Numbered from the stretch's first letter, positions 16,990 to 24,359 are shown. The stretch: DNA of 37,463 nucleotides from Micromonospora sicca (GCF_003172935.1 NZ_QGKS01000170.1:1-37463), one strand, 5' to 3'. The notes: generated by a model not told the origin, from the letters alone. Translations and numbers: made by a program.

Positions 16990-17646
16990 ATGAAGACGAC
17001 CTTCCGCAACAGCATGCTCTCGGTCGCCGGTCTGATCATGTGCGGCGGTGCCGTCGCCGGTCCCGCCGTGGCCGCGCAGGCCGCGCCGGCGCAGACCAAG
17101 CCGGTCGGCTCGGTGACCGTCGACAAGGGCAAGGGCGGCGACAAGAGCGAGCGCCGCGCCGGCTACGAGTACGAGGCGCAGCCGAACTTCTACTACTGCG
17201 GCCCGGCGTCGACCCGGATGGCGCTGTCGGCCGAGGGCAAGGCCGTCAGCCAGGACGAGCTGGCGCAGAAGCTCGGCACGACCGAGAACGGCACCGACTC
17301 GGCCATCGACATCACCCGGGTGCTCAACGAGTACACCGGTGGCAGGTACAAGACCACCGAGATCCGTGACGACGTGGCCACCAAGGAGCAGGTCGAGCGC
17401 CTGCGGGCCGACGTGAAGGCCGCGGTCGACCAGGGTCGCCCGGTGGTGGCCAACATCCTCGGCGGCGCGCTCGACGTCGACGGGGTGGAGCACAACTACC
17501 CCGGTCACTACCTGACCGTGGTGGAGTACAAGGACAACGGCAACACCGTGCTGATCGCCGACCCGGCCAGCCCGGGCGAGCCGGAGTACTGGATGGACGT
17601 GACCGAGCTGGCCAACTGGATCGCGGGCCGCGGTTACAGCTCCTGA
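16990..17646 (+). CDS. Secreted C39-like papain-fold cysteine peptidase
   Basis: A 218-residue protein with a signal peptide (MKTTFRNSM, hydrophobic core to about 28, cleavage near AAQAAP). The mature domain matches the Peptidase_C39_2 (bacteriocin-processing-like) fold. The nucleophile lies in NFYYCGPAS (C70), the His in YPGHYLTVVEY (H173) and the Asp in LIADPAS (D191), so the triad is complete. It has no ABC-transporter or membrane domain, so it is a free secreted hydrolase rather than a peptide exporter. Targets could be extracellular peptides or wall-linked proteins. Long intergenic DNA upstream and a very strong terminator downstream mark it as a monocistronic gene. Confidence 0.88.
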   Translation: MKTTFRNSMLSVAGLIMCGGAVAGPAVAAQAAPAQTKPVGSVTVDKGKGGDKSERRAGYEYEAQPNFYYCGPASTRMALSAEGKAVSQDELAQKLGTTENGTDSAIDITRVLNEYTGGRYKTTEIRDDVATKEQVERLRADVKAAVDQGRPVVANILGGALDVDGVEHNYPGHYLTVVEYKDNGNTVLIADPASPGEPEYWMDVTELANWIAGRGYSS

Positions 17647-17660
17647 TCCACGAGCACGAC

Positions 17661-17705
17661 CGACGAAGGGCCGGTCTCCCCGAGCGGGAGACCGGCCCTT
17701 CGTCG
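17661..17705 (+). terminator. Strong terminator hairpin after the peptidase
   Basis: A perfect 20-bp stem (17661-17680 pairs with 17686-17705) closes a 5-base loop CGAGC, 15 bp after the peptidase stop. The stem is GC-rich with AAGGGCC at its core. No T run follows, which is typical of actinomycete terminators. Confidence 0.9.
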
Positions 17706-17778
17706 TGGTCAGGAGCCGGGCCGCGGTGAGCAGCGCGTTCACCACGCCGGTCTCGGACCCGAGGGTACGCAGCAGCGA

Positions 17779-17784
17779 TAGCAT
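17779..17784 (+). promoter_or_regulatory. Leaderless-type -10 TAGCAT before 17791
   Basis: TAGCAT is followed by six bases and GTG 17791, which fits a leaderless HAD-hydrolase mRNA. The in-frame GTG at 17785 would lie inside the expected gap between the -10 and the transcription start, so it is unlikely to be used. Confidence 0.5.
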
Positions 17785-17790
17785 GTGGAC

Positions 17791-18450
17791 GTGCCGCGGC
17801 CGGTGATCTTCGACCTCTTCCACACCTTGGTCGACGGGGCGGACTCGGAGCGCGACCGGGTGGTCGGCGAGATGGCCCGGATGGTCGGGGTGGAGCCGAC
17901 GGCGCTGGTCGCCGCGTACCACGCCACCTGGCGGGACCGGATGACCCGGTGGGACGTGGCGCAGACGGTCCGGCTCCTCGCCGGGCGGCTCGGTGGCGCC
18001 CCCACCGACGAGCAGGTGGTCCGGGCCGCCGCCCACCGCCGGCAACTGGCCGGTTGGCTCCTGGAGAGCGTCACGCCGGAGACCCTCGCGGTGCTGGACG
18101 CGCTGCGCGCCGACGGCCACCCCCTCGCGCTGGTCAGCAACGCCACCGCCGAGGCCGCCGAGGCGTGGCGGACCAGCAGGCTGGGCCGCCGGTTCGACGT
18201 CGCGGTCTTCTCCTGCCAGGTCGGCGTGGCCAAACCCGACCCGGCGATCTACCGGGTCGCGGCCGACCGGCTGGGCGTCGACCCGGCGGAGTGCGTCTTC
18301 GTCGGCGACGGCGCGGACGGCGAGTTGGCCGGGGCGGCGGCGGTCGGCATGACCGTGATCCGGACGACCGAGCACCACGACAACGACCCGTCCTGGGACG
18401 GCCCGGCGCTGGCCACGCTGGCCGAGCTGCCCGCCCTGCTGCGCGACTGA
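17791..18450 (+). CDS. HAD superfamily (class IA) hydrolase
   Basis: A 219-residue HAD-like hydrolase of unknown substrate. Motif I is IFDLFHTLVD (nucleophile D7 in this numbering). The second position that is Asp in classical phosphatases is Phe here, as in many DxFxT HAD proteins. Motif II is LALVSNAT, motif III is the Lys in GVAKPDP, and motif IV is VFVGDGADGELAGA. A helical cap lies between motifs I and II. The start at GTG 17791 is chosen because it sits six bases after TAGCAT and gives a protein beginning just before motif I. The gene converges on the alkaline phosphatase gene with only 6 bp between stops. Confidence 0.88.
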   Translation: MPRPVIFDLFHTLVDGADSERDRVVGEMARMVGVEPTALVAAYHATWRDRMTRWDVAQTVRLLAGRLGGAPTDEQVVRAAAHRRQLAGWLLESVTPETLAVLDALRADGHPLALVSNATAEAAEAWRTSRLGRRFDVAVFSCQVGVAKPDPAIYRVAADRLGVDPAECVFVGDGADGELAGAAAVGMTVIRTTEHHDNDPSWDGPALATLAELPALLRD

Positions 18451-18456
18451 GGCTTC

Positions 18457-19776
18457 CTACGCCGGAACCGCCGCCCTCTCCCGCCCGGGTCGGGACCGGA
18501 GGCCGCGTCGGGTCGTCAGCGGGGTGAGGATCCGCGCCAGGACGTCGTGCACGTGGGTGTTCGGGTGCTTGCCGGTGAACTCCTCCGCCAGCGGACCGTA
18601 CGCGGTGACCGGCACGTCGACCCCCGTGTGGTCGCTGGTGGTCCAGTCCAGGTTGAAGGTGAGGCCGCTGCCCTTGACCGGGAAGGGGCCGTCCTCGGCC
18701 GAGCTGCCGACGCCGGACTCGTCTGAGGCGCCGGTGTCCTCGACGGTCAGGCCGCCGCACTCGTGGTCACCGGTCACCACGACCAGGGTGTCCGGGTGGC
18801 TGGCCGCGTAGTCGCGGGCCACCACGACGGCCTTCTCCAGCTCACCGAGGGCCTGGAGCATCCGGGCGCCGTTGTTCTCGTGGGCGAACTCGTCGATCCC
18901 CTCCTCCTCCACGAACAGGAAGAAGCCCTGCTCGTCGCGGGACAGGGTCGACAGCGCCCTGGCCGTCATCGTGGCGAGGCTGACCGGAGCGTCGTAGGCG
19001 TCGCCCTCGCCCTCGCGGCGCTGCTGGAACAGCTCCTCGTTGGCGAAGAGCCCGAGCAGCTTGCCGCCCGTGGCCCGCTGGAGCTGGTCGGCCGTGGAGA
19101 CGTACTGGTAGCCCTCGCCCCTGGCCTCGGCGATCAGGTCGCCCCGGGCACCCCGGCTCGCCTCGGACTGGTCCCCGGCCGGCTTGTCCGGGTACGCGCC
19201 GGCGGCGCCGGCGGGCAGCCACCAGTCCTCGCCGCCGCCCAGGAGGACGTCCGGCTTCGTCACCTCGACGTACTGCCGGGCGATCTCGTCCTGGGCCGAG
19301 CGGTTCGCGGTGTTGGCGAAGAAGGCCGCCGGGCTGGCGTCGGTCACCTGGGCGGTGGTGACCAGGCCGGTGGCCCTGCCGGCCGCCTTGGCCCGGGCGC
19401 CGAGGGTGGGCAGCGGTCTGCCGTCGAGGGCGACGCTGATCGCGCCGTTGTACGTCCGCTCGCCGGTGGCCCAGGCGGTGGCCGCGGCGGCGGAGTCGGT
19501 GACCGGGGTCTTCGGGTCGCGCGGGCTTGTGGTGAGCTGTCCGGAGACCGGCAGCTGGTCCATGGTGAGCCGGCCGTCGAGCCCGGCGAGGTAGAGGCGG
19601 GCGGCCTCGCGCTGCGCGGCGGCCATGCCGTCGCCGTTGATGAGGATGACGTTGCGGGCCCGGCCCTTGCCCGGTCCGGCGTCGGCCCGCCAGATCGCGC
19701 TGAGCAGGGTCAGTCCGGCGGCGACCGCCCCGGCGATCAGCAGGGCCAGCAGCCGGCGGCCGGTACGGGAAGTCAC
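18457..19776 (-). CDS. Alkaline phosphatase (PhoA family), exported
   Basis: A 439-residue secreted or membrane-anchored phosphomonoesterase releasing phosphate outside the cell. The N-terminus has Arg residues and a hydrophobic segment (about 9-28). Active-site elements follow the PhoA family: metal-binding D49 in ILINGDGM; nucleophile S95 in PVTDSAAAATAWATG; EEEGIDEFAHEN carrying E292, D295 and H299; D337 and H338 in VVTGDHECGG; and H383 in TTSDHTGVDVP. All ligands for two zinc ions and the third metal appear present. The GTG start has AGGAGGGA just upstream. I saw no clear PHO-box repeats in the 159-bp upstream gap, although a 15-bp dyad lies there. Confidence 0.95.
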   Translation of the reverse strand: MTSRTGRRLLALLIAGAVAAGLTLLSAIWRADAGPGKGRARNVILINGDGMAAAQREAARLYLAGLDGRLTMDQLPVSGQLTTSPRDPKTPVTDSAAAATAWATGERTYNGAISVALDGRPLPTLGARAKAAGRATGLVTTAQVTDASPAAFFANTANRSAQDEIARQYVEVTKPDVLLGGGEDWWLPAGAAGAYPDKPAGDQSEASRGARGDLIAEARGEGYQYVSTADQLQRATGGKLLGLFANEELFQQRREGEGDAYDAPVSLATMTARALSTLSRDEQGFFLFVEEEGIDEFAHENNGARMLQALGELEKAVVVARDYAASHPDTLVVVTGDHECGGLTVEDTGASDESGVGSSAEDGPFPVKGSGLTFNLDWTTSDHTGVDVPVTAYGPLAEEFTGKHPNTHVHDVLARILTPLTTRRGLRSRPGRERAAVPA

Positions 19777-19865
19777 GTGTTCCCTCCTGGCGGAAGGGCC
19801 TCATCGAGGTGCCGATGGAGGTGATCGATTTGGGCATCGACCGGCTGACCACAACGGTGGCGGAT

Positions 19866-19880
19866 GTCGGTTCGACCGAC
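19866..19880. promoter_or_regulatory. 15-bp perfect inverted repeat between alkaline phosphatase and HHE remnant
   Basis: GTCGGT-TCG-ACCGAC is a perfect dyad with 6-bp arms, 90 bp upstream of the alkaline phosphatase start on the opposite strand. It may be an operator. No regulator gene adjoins it. Confidence 0.35.
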
Positions 19881-19935
19881 GGGTGCAGGGTACTGCCCCG
19901 GCAAGCCGAACCGACCGCACCGGTAAGGGGCAGAG

Positions 19936-20150
19936 ATGACCAACGCACAGGCTAGGACCGGCCGTGACGTCGTGGACGTCCTGATGACCGATCACCGCGA
20001 GGTAGAGGCGATCTTCGGCGAGCTGGAGAGCCGCTACGGCACCCCGAGCACCGGCGGCAGCTCACCGATGTGGTGATCGCGGAGCTGGTCCGCCACTCCG
20101 TCGCCGAGGAGGCGTACGTCTGGCTCCTGCGCGGGCGCGGCCACCGCCGT
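19936..20150 (+). pseudogene. Hemerythrin (HHE) domain protein, frameshifted and truncated
   Basis: The ATG at 19936 follows an AAGGGG site. The encoded start (VVDVLMTDHREVEAIFGELE) is the first helix of an HHE-type hemerythrin-like protein, including the metal-ligand His in DHREVE. The reading frame then hits TGA at 20074 after 46 codons. Shifting frame near 20045 restores a family-like sequence, EHRRQLTDVVIAELVRHSVA followed by EEAYV, including the next HxxxEE ligand set. A single missing base in the CCCCGAG run explains the shift. The second half of the four-helix bundle is absent: homology stops near 20120 and the antisense Lrp gene begins at 20152. Both lesions make it a pseudogene unless the assembly is wrong at that base. 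Confidence 0.75.
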
Positions 20151-20151
20151 C

Positions 20152-20607
20152 TCAGGGGTTCGGCGGGTACGGGTCCAGCGGCCGGTCGAAGAAGGTCTCC
20201 AGCACCACGATGGTCCGGGTGCCGGTGACGCCGTCCAGCTGGAACAGCCGGCGCAGGCCGGCCTGGAGCTGCTCGGGCGTGCCGACCCGGATCTTGACCA
20301 GGAGCGCGGCCGGGCCGGCGATGACGTGCGCCTCCTCCACCTCGGGCAGCGCGGCCAGCGCCTCGTGGGTCGGCCGGTCGCCCATCCAGGCGTTCGCCTC
20401 GACCAGCACGAACGCGAGCACGCCCCGGTCGACCGCGGCGGGATCGACGTCCACCGTCGTCCGGCGGATCACGCCCTGCTCGCGCAGCTTGCGTACCCGC
20501 TCGTGCGCGGCCCCGGTCGAGAGCCCGACGGCCTGGGCCAGCGCGGCGTACGACTGGGTCGCGTCCTGCTGCAGGGTGGCCAGCAGCCCCCGGTCCACAT
20601 CGTCCAC
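20152..20607 (-). CDS. Lrp/AsnC family transcriptional regulator
   Basis: A 151-residue regulator with an N-terminal winged helix-turn-helix (about 5-60: DRGLLATLQQDATQSYAALA, then VGLSTGAAHERVRKL) and a C-terminal RAM/AsnC effector-binding domain (about 65-145: AFVLVEAN, VEEAHVIAG, VTGTRTIVVLE). Such proteins form octamers or dimers and respond to amino acids. I chose GTG 20607 because GGGAG lies five bases upstream; TTG 20619 and GTG 20613 are alternatives. It is divergent from the SMP-30 gene across a 100-bp gap rich in inverted repeats, so autoregulation and control of that gene are likely. Confidence 0.92.
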   Translation of the reverse strand: MDDVDRGLLATLQQDATQSYAALAQAVGLSTGAAHERVRKLREQGVIRRTTVDVDPAAVDRGVLAFVLVEANAWMGDRPTHEALAALPEVEEAHVIAGPAALLVKIRVGTPEQLQAGLRRLFQLDGVTGTRTIVVLETFFDRPLDPYPPNP

Positions 20608-20620
20608 TGCCACTCCCAAC

Positions 20621-20662
20621 GGAATCCGTTCGGTTGATTCCTTGAATACCGATTATCGTTCA
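20621..20662. promoter_or_regulatory. Probable Lrp operator region between divergent lrp-like and SMP-30 genes
   Basis: The segment is unusually AT-rich for this genome. It holds GGAATC-N9-GATTCC (20621-20641), a TGAA-N12-TTCA pair (20643-20662) and the near-palindrome CGATTATCG (20650-20658). TTGAAT (20642-20647) with CATGTT 17 bp later is a possible promoter for the SMP-30 gene. Clustered dyads in a divergent Lrp intergenic region fit a multi-site Lrp operator. Confidence 0.55.
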
Positions 20663-20707
20663 GTCATGTTACCTTGACGCCGAACGACGGTCACGGGCGG
20701 AGGGGTC

Positions 20708-21610
20708 ATGGACCGGTTCAGGACGCGGTTCGAAGTGCTCGACGAGCGGTTCCGTCGGGTCAACGGGGACGAGTGGACGGAGTGCCTCTGGACCGGGGGC
20801 CGCTGGTTGGAGGGCCCGGCCTGGTTCCCCGCCGGTCGCTACCTCGTCTTCAGCGACATCCCCAACGACCGGCTGCTGCGCTGGGACGAGACCACCGGTC
20901 AGGTCGGGGTGTTCCGTCAGCCCGCCGGCTACGCCAACGGCCACACGGTGGACCGGCGGGGCCGGCTGGTGAGCTGCGAGCAGGGCAACCGACGGGTGAC
21001 CCGGACCGAGGCGGACGGCACCGACACCGTGCTGGCCGACCGCTGGCGGGGCCGCCGGCTCAACAGCCCCAACGACGTGGTGGAGCACTCCGACGGGTCG
21101 ATCTGGTTCACCGACCCCAGCTACGGCATCGACAGCGACTACGAGGGGCACCGCGGCGAGAGCGAGATCGGCGGCAACCACGTCTACCGGGTCGACCCGC
21201 ACGACGGCGAGGTACGGGTCGTCGCCGACGACTTCGTACAGCCCAACGGCCTCGCCTTCAGCGCCGACGAGTCGGCCCTCTACGTGGTCGACACCCGGGC
21301 CAGGCACCTGCGCCGGTTCGCGGTGACCGAGGGCGGCACGCTGCGCGGGGGCGACGTCTTCGCCACCTGCGACGCCGGCTCCTTCGACGGGGTACGGCTC
21401 GACGAGGCGGGCCGGATCTGGGTGGCCGCACACGACGGGCTGCACTGCTTCGACCCGGACGGCACCCTGCTGGGCAAGCTGCACCTGCCCGAGGTGGTCG
21501 CCAACTTCACCTTTGGCGGCCCGAAGCGCAACCAGCTCTACATCTGCGCCTCCAGCTCGCTGTTCAGCCTGCGGGTGAACGTCAACGGGGTCCGCTACCC
21601 CGGCTGGTGA
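20708..21610 (+). CDS. SMP-30/gluconolactonase/LRE family lactonase
   Basis: A 300-residue six-bladed beta-propeller enzyme of the SMP-30/gluconolactonase family, which hydrolyses sugar or aldono-lactones with a divalent metal. Expected metal ligands are visible: E35 in WLEGPAWFP, N122 in LNSPNDVV, N180 in VQPNGLAFS and D195 in LYVVDTRA. Length and blade repeats (DGSIWFTDPS, RIWVAAHDGLHCF) are normal. No signal peptide is seen, so it is cytoplasmic. An AGGGG-type site precedes the ATG. It is divergent from the Lrp/AsnC gene, its probable regulator. The exact lactone cannot be deduced. Confidence 0.92.
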   Translation: MDRFRTRFEVLDERFRRVNGDEWTECLWTGGRWLEGPAWFPAGRYLVFSDIPNDRLLRWDETTGQVGVFRQPAGYANGHTVDRRGRLVSCEQGNRRVTRTEADGTDTVLADRWRGRRLNSPNDVVEHSDGSIWFTDPSYGIDSDYEGHRGESEIGGNHVYRVDPHDGEVRVVADDFVQPNGLAFSADESALYVVDTRARHLRRFAVTEGGTLRGGDVFATCDAGSFDGVRLDEAGRIWVAAHDGLHCFDPDGTLLGKLHLPEVVANFTFGGPKRNQLYICASSSLFSLRVNVNGVRYPGW

Positions 21611-21663
21611 CCCGTCACCCGTCCGGCGCGGCCGGCGCGGATTTCCGTGGACCGGAGACACCA

Positions 21664-21697
21664 CTCCCGGGCCACCCGCGATGCGGCGACCCGGGAG
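21664..21697. terminator. Bidirectional nested hairpin terminator
   Basis: CTCCCGGG (21664-21671) pairs with CCCGGGAG (21690-21697); inside the loop CCGC-GAT-GCGG forms a second hairpin. It sits in the 97-bp gap between the convergent SMP-30 gene and the small MT0933-like gene and can serve both. Confidence 0.75.
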
Positions 21698-21707
21698 CGT
21701 GGCGAGG

Positions 21708-21890
21708 TCAGCGGTCGGTGTCGCCCTGGCCGGTCCGCTGCTGCGCCATGTCGACGCCCTTGTCGATCTTCTCGTCGTACTTGCCGCCGGTGCGCTGGTC
21801 GGCCGTGTCGCCCGCCTTGTCCAGCCCCTTGTCGACCTGCTTGTCGTGCTGCTCGGCGAAGTCCTTGGCCTTGTCCGTGAAGTCACTCAT
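21708..21890 (-). CDS. MT0933-like antitoxin family small protein
   Basis: A 60-residue, very hydrophilic protein (MSDFTDKAKDFAEQHDKQVD at the start, then DKAGDTADQRTGGKYDEKID). The repeated DK..D.AGD..D..TGGKY pattern matches the Rv0909/MT0933-like family, annotated as antitoxins in mycobacteria but widespread without toxins in other actinomycetes, where a stress or CsbD-like role is also possible. The ATG at 21890 has GGGAGA upstream. No toxin gene adjoins it. It is divergent from the AI-2E family transporter gene by 133 bp. Confidence 0.8.
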   Translation of the reverse strand: MSDFTDKAKDFAEQHDKQVDKGLDKAGDTADQRTGGKYDEKIDKGVDMAQQRTGQGDTDR

Positions 21891-22023
21891 GCCGGATCTC
21901 CCTTCGTCCTCGCTGCCTTCCCTCCGGTCGGGTGCGCAAACGGGGCCCACCCGCCACCCCGCCGGCGGGTGTCGGATCGGGGCCGGGCGGGTATCGAGCG
22001 GCCACGATGGAGGAGGGGTCGAC

Positions 22024-23160
22024 GTGGTCGAGGACCTTATCGGGCGGACGCCCGACATGACGGCGGACCGCACCCGTGCGGCGGGACCCCGGCAGGCCTG
22101 GGCCGGCCTGCCCTGGCCGGTCCGGACCGCGGTGACGTGGAGCGCCTGCCTGGTGGTGGTGATCGCCGGGCTGTGGCTGCTGGGAAAGATCGCGGTGCTG
22201 CTGGCGCCGCTGGCCATCGCGCTGGCCGGGACGCTGTTCCTCACCGCGCTGCTCGACCCGGTGCTGCTCCTGCTCCGCCGGCTCCGGGTGCCGGTGGCCC
22301 TGGCCGCCCTGCTCACCATCCTGCTGCTGCTCGGGGTCCTGGTCGGGCTGGGCGTACTGGTGTGGAACCTGACCGCGAGCCAGTTCGGTGAGCTGAGCCA
22401 GCAGCTGGACCAGGGCCTGGAGCGCAGCCGCGACTTCGTCACCTTTACCCTGCCGATCACCGACGCCCAGCTGGACCGGCTGCTCCAGCAGACCCGGGAC
22501 GGACTGAGCGGCAGCGCCCCCGACCCGATCGGCGGGGCGCGTACCGCCGCCGAGGTGGCCGGTTCCGTGCTGCTGGCGCTGGTGCTGCTCTTCTTCCTGC
22601 TCAAGGACGGCCGGTCCATGTGGCGGTGGGTGCTGCGCCGGATGACCGGCCCGAACCGGGCGGTCACCGCGGAGGCGGGGCGGGTCGGCTGGCGGACGCT
22701 CGGCTCGTACAGCCGGGGCACGATGATCATCGCGGCGATCGACGCCATCGGCATCGGCCTGGCGCTGGTGCTGCTCGGAGTGCCGCTCGCCCTGCCGCTG
22801 GCGTTGATCACCTTCCTCGGCGGGTTCGTGCCGATCATCGGCGCGACGGTCGCGGGCGCGGTGGCCGTGCTGGTCGCTCTCGCCGCGAACGGGCCGACCA
22901 CCGCGCTGCTCACGCTGGCCGCGGTGATCGCCGTCCAGCAGATCGAGGGCAACCTGCTGGAGCCGCTGATCATGAAGCGTCAGGTGCAGCTGCACCCCGC
23001 GGTCATCCTGGTCGTGGTCACCGCCGGCACCCTGATCGCCGGCATCGCCGGCGCCTTCGTCTCGGTGCCCATCGCCGCCGTCACCTGGCGGATCATCGAC
23101 ACCGTCCAACGTCACCGCGAGCCGGCCGCCACGCCACCCGCGCAGCCCACCGCCGCCTGA
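22024..23160 (+). CDS. AI-2E family transporter (PerM/UPF0118)
   Basis: A 378-residue polytopic membrane protein of the autoinducer-2 exporter-like (TqsA/PerM) family. It has about eight hydrophobic segments: two pairs near residues 40-70 and 85-125, a soluble amphipathic domain (about 120-180, SQFGELSQQLDQGLERSRDF), and further helices from ~190. The conserved block LALPLALITFLGGFVPIIGA and the downstream VQQIEGNLLEPLIMKRQVQL are family signatures. Substrates in actinomycetes are unknown and AI-2 export is not implied. GTG 22024 is chosen because AGGAGGGG lies five bases upstream; the open frame extends further upstream but without coding character. Confidence 0.9.
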   Translation: MVEDLIGRTPDMTADRTRAAGPRQAWAGLPWPVRTAVTWSACLVVVIAGLWLLGKIAVLLAPLAIALAGTLFLTALLDPVLLLLRRLRVPVALAALLTILLLLGVLVGLGVLVWNLTASQFGELSQQLDQGLERSRDFVTFTLPITDAQLDRLLQQTRDGLSGSAPDPIGGARTAAEVAGSVLLALVLLFFLLKDGRSMWRWVLRRMTGPNRAVTAEAGRVGWRTLGSYSRGTMIIAAIDAIGIGLALVLLGVPLALPLALITFLGGFVPIIGATVAGAVAVLVALAANGPTTALLTLAAVIAVQQIEGNLLEPLIMKRQVQLHPAVILVVVTAGTLIAGIAGAFVSVPIAAVTWRIIDTVQRHREPAATPPAQPTAA

Positions 23161-23162
23161 GT

Positions 23163-23192
23163 CCGGCCCCTGCCCTGGAGGCGGGGCGCCGG
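23163..23192. terminator. Hairpin between convergent transporter and hydrolase genes
   Basis: The 32-bp gap between stops contains GCCCC-T-GCC (23166-23174) pairing with GGCGGGGC (23180-23187) around a CTGGA loop, with outer CCGG arms. It likely terminates both genes. Confidence 0.6.
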
Positions 23193-23846
23193 TCAGGCGG
23201 GGACGGCGAGCCGGCCGGCGAACCATCCGGCGGCGTGGTCGGCGACCTGGTCGAGGGTGCCGGGCTCCTCGAAGAGGTGGGTCGCGCCGGGGATGATCCG
23301 CAGCTCCGCGACGTCACCGAGCTGGGCCTGCGCCTGCTCGTTGAGCACGATCACCTGCTCGTCCAGCCCACCCACCAGCAGCAGGGTCGGCGCCCGCACC
23401 GCCGACAGGGCGCTGCCGGCCAGGTCCGGCCGGCCGCCCCGGGAGACCACCGCCCGGACCCGGTCCGGACGGGCGGCCGCGGCCACCAGGGCGGCGGCGG
23501 CGCCGGTGCTGGCGCCGAAGAGACCGACCGGCAGCGGGCCGAGGTCCGGGTCGCCGGCCATCCAGTCCACGATCGCGGCCAACCGGTCGGCCAGCAGGCC
23601 GATGTCGAAGCGCAGCTCGGCGGTGCGGGCGTCGACCGCGTCCTCCGCCGGGGTGAGCAGGTCGACCAGCACGGTGGCCAGCGACCGATCGTTGAGCACG
23701 TGCGCCACCGCCACGTTGCGCGGGCTGTGCCGGGAACTGCCGCTGCCGTGGGCGAAGAGCACCACCCCCGTCGCCCGTTCCGGGATGATCAGGTCGGCCG
23801 GCAGGCCGTCCTCGACCACCGGAATCGTCACCTCACGCGTCCGCAT
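23193..23846 (-). CDS. Alpha/beta hydrolase, dienelactone-hydrolase-like
   Basis: A 217-residue cytoplasmic alpha/beta hydrolase. The oxyanion loop is VVLFAHGSGSSRHSPRN, the nucleophile elbow LFGASTGAAA (S113), the acid GGLDEQV (D162) and the His IPGATHLFEE (H190). All three triad residues are present. This short form resembles dienelactone hydrolase-like proteins often paired with phosphoribosyltransferase domains in actinomycetes, but no such domain is here. ATG 23846 has GGAGG six bases upstream; a GTG at 23861 is less likely. It is divergent from the MerR gene. Substrate unknown. Confidence 0.9.
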   Translation of the reverse strand: MRTREVTIPVVEDGLPADLIIPERATGVVLFAHGSGSSRHSPRNVAVAHVLNDRSLATVLVDLLTPAEDAVDARTAELRFDIGLLADRLAAIVDWMAGDPDLGPLPVGLFGASTGAAAALVAAAARPDRVRAVVSRGGRPDLAGSALSAVRAPTLLLVGGLDEQVIVLNEQAQAQLGDVAELRIIPGATHLFEEPGTLDQVADHAAGWFAGRLAVPA

Positions 23847-23907
23847 CTCCAACCTCCACACGTTGCCGATCGTGCCCGCATACCCGGTGGCACCCCCCGT
23901 TCACCTG

Positions 23908-23938
23908 TTGCGTTGACGCCGACGGCAAGGTTTAGCGT
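23908..23938 (+). promoter_or_regulatory. MerR-type promoter with 19-bp spacer and dyad
   Basis: TTGCGT (23908-23913) and TAGCGT (23933-23938) are separated by 19 bp, the stretched spacing typical of MerR-controlled promoters. Within the spacer, 23913-23928 is an imperfect 16-bp dyad (TTGACGCCGACGGCAA, 12 of 16 positions symmetric). It lies 28 bp before the MerR start codon, suggesting autoregulation of the MerR-thioredoxin operon. Confidence 0.6.
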
Positions 23939-23966
23939 GGCGTCGAGGGCGGGCGAGGGAGGTCGG

Positions 23967-24359
23967 ATGCTGATCGGTGAGCTGGCGGAACGCGCCGGCA
24001 CGAGCACCCGCACCCTGCGGTACTACGAGACCCGGGGACTGGTCCGACCGCGCCGGTCGGCCAACGGCTACCGGGTGTACGACGACGCGGAACTGCGCGT
24101 CGTGCACGAGATCCGGGCGCTGTTGGCGGTGGGCTTCGACCTCGACGACATCCGGCCGTTCGTGGCCTGCCTCCGGGCCGGCAACAGCTCCGGCGACGTC
24201 TGCCCGGACTCGGTCGCCGTGCTGCGCCGCAAGCTCGCCGAGGTGGACGACTACCTCGACCGGCTCGGCGCCGTACGGCGGCAACTGCACGACCAGTTGG
24301 CCCACGCGATCGCCCACCGGGAGAAGACATGCCTCAGGACACGGAACAGGCCCGACTGA
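23967..24359 (+). CDS. MerR family transcriptional regulator
   Basis: A 130-residue MerR regulator. The winged HTH is at residues 1-70 (LIGELAERAGTSTRTLRYYE, then NGYRVYDD), with a dimerisation helix at about 80-118 (VAVLRRKLAEVDDYLDRLG). Three cysteines are present: C68 and C79, spaced as in CLRAGNSSGDVC at the start of the effector region, and C122 near the C-terminus. They could sense metal or redox state. The ATG is preceded by GGGAGGT. Its last 31 bp overlap the thioredoxin gene start, so the two are co-transcribed and probably translationally coupled, which suggests the thioredoxin is its regulatory target. Confidence 0.92.
   Translation: MLIGELAERAGTSTRTLRYYETRGLVRPRRSANGYRVYDDAELRVVHEIRALLAVGFDLDDIRPFVACLRAGNSSGDVCPDSVAVLRRKLAEVDDYLDRLGAVRRQLHDQLAHAIAHREKTCLRTRNRPD

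Noticed and set aside
18763..19824. A 353-codon plus-strand frame opposite the alkaline phosphatase
   Set aside because: Antisense shadow; the minus strand encodes an intact PhoA-type active site.
20674..22023. N-terminal extension of the AI-2E transporter frame by 450 codons
   Set aside because: The extension is an out-of-frame reading of the SMP-30 gene; GTG 22024 has an ideal ribosome site.
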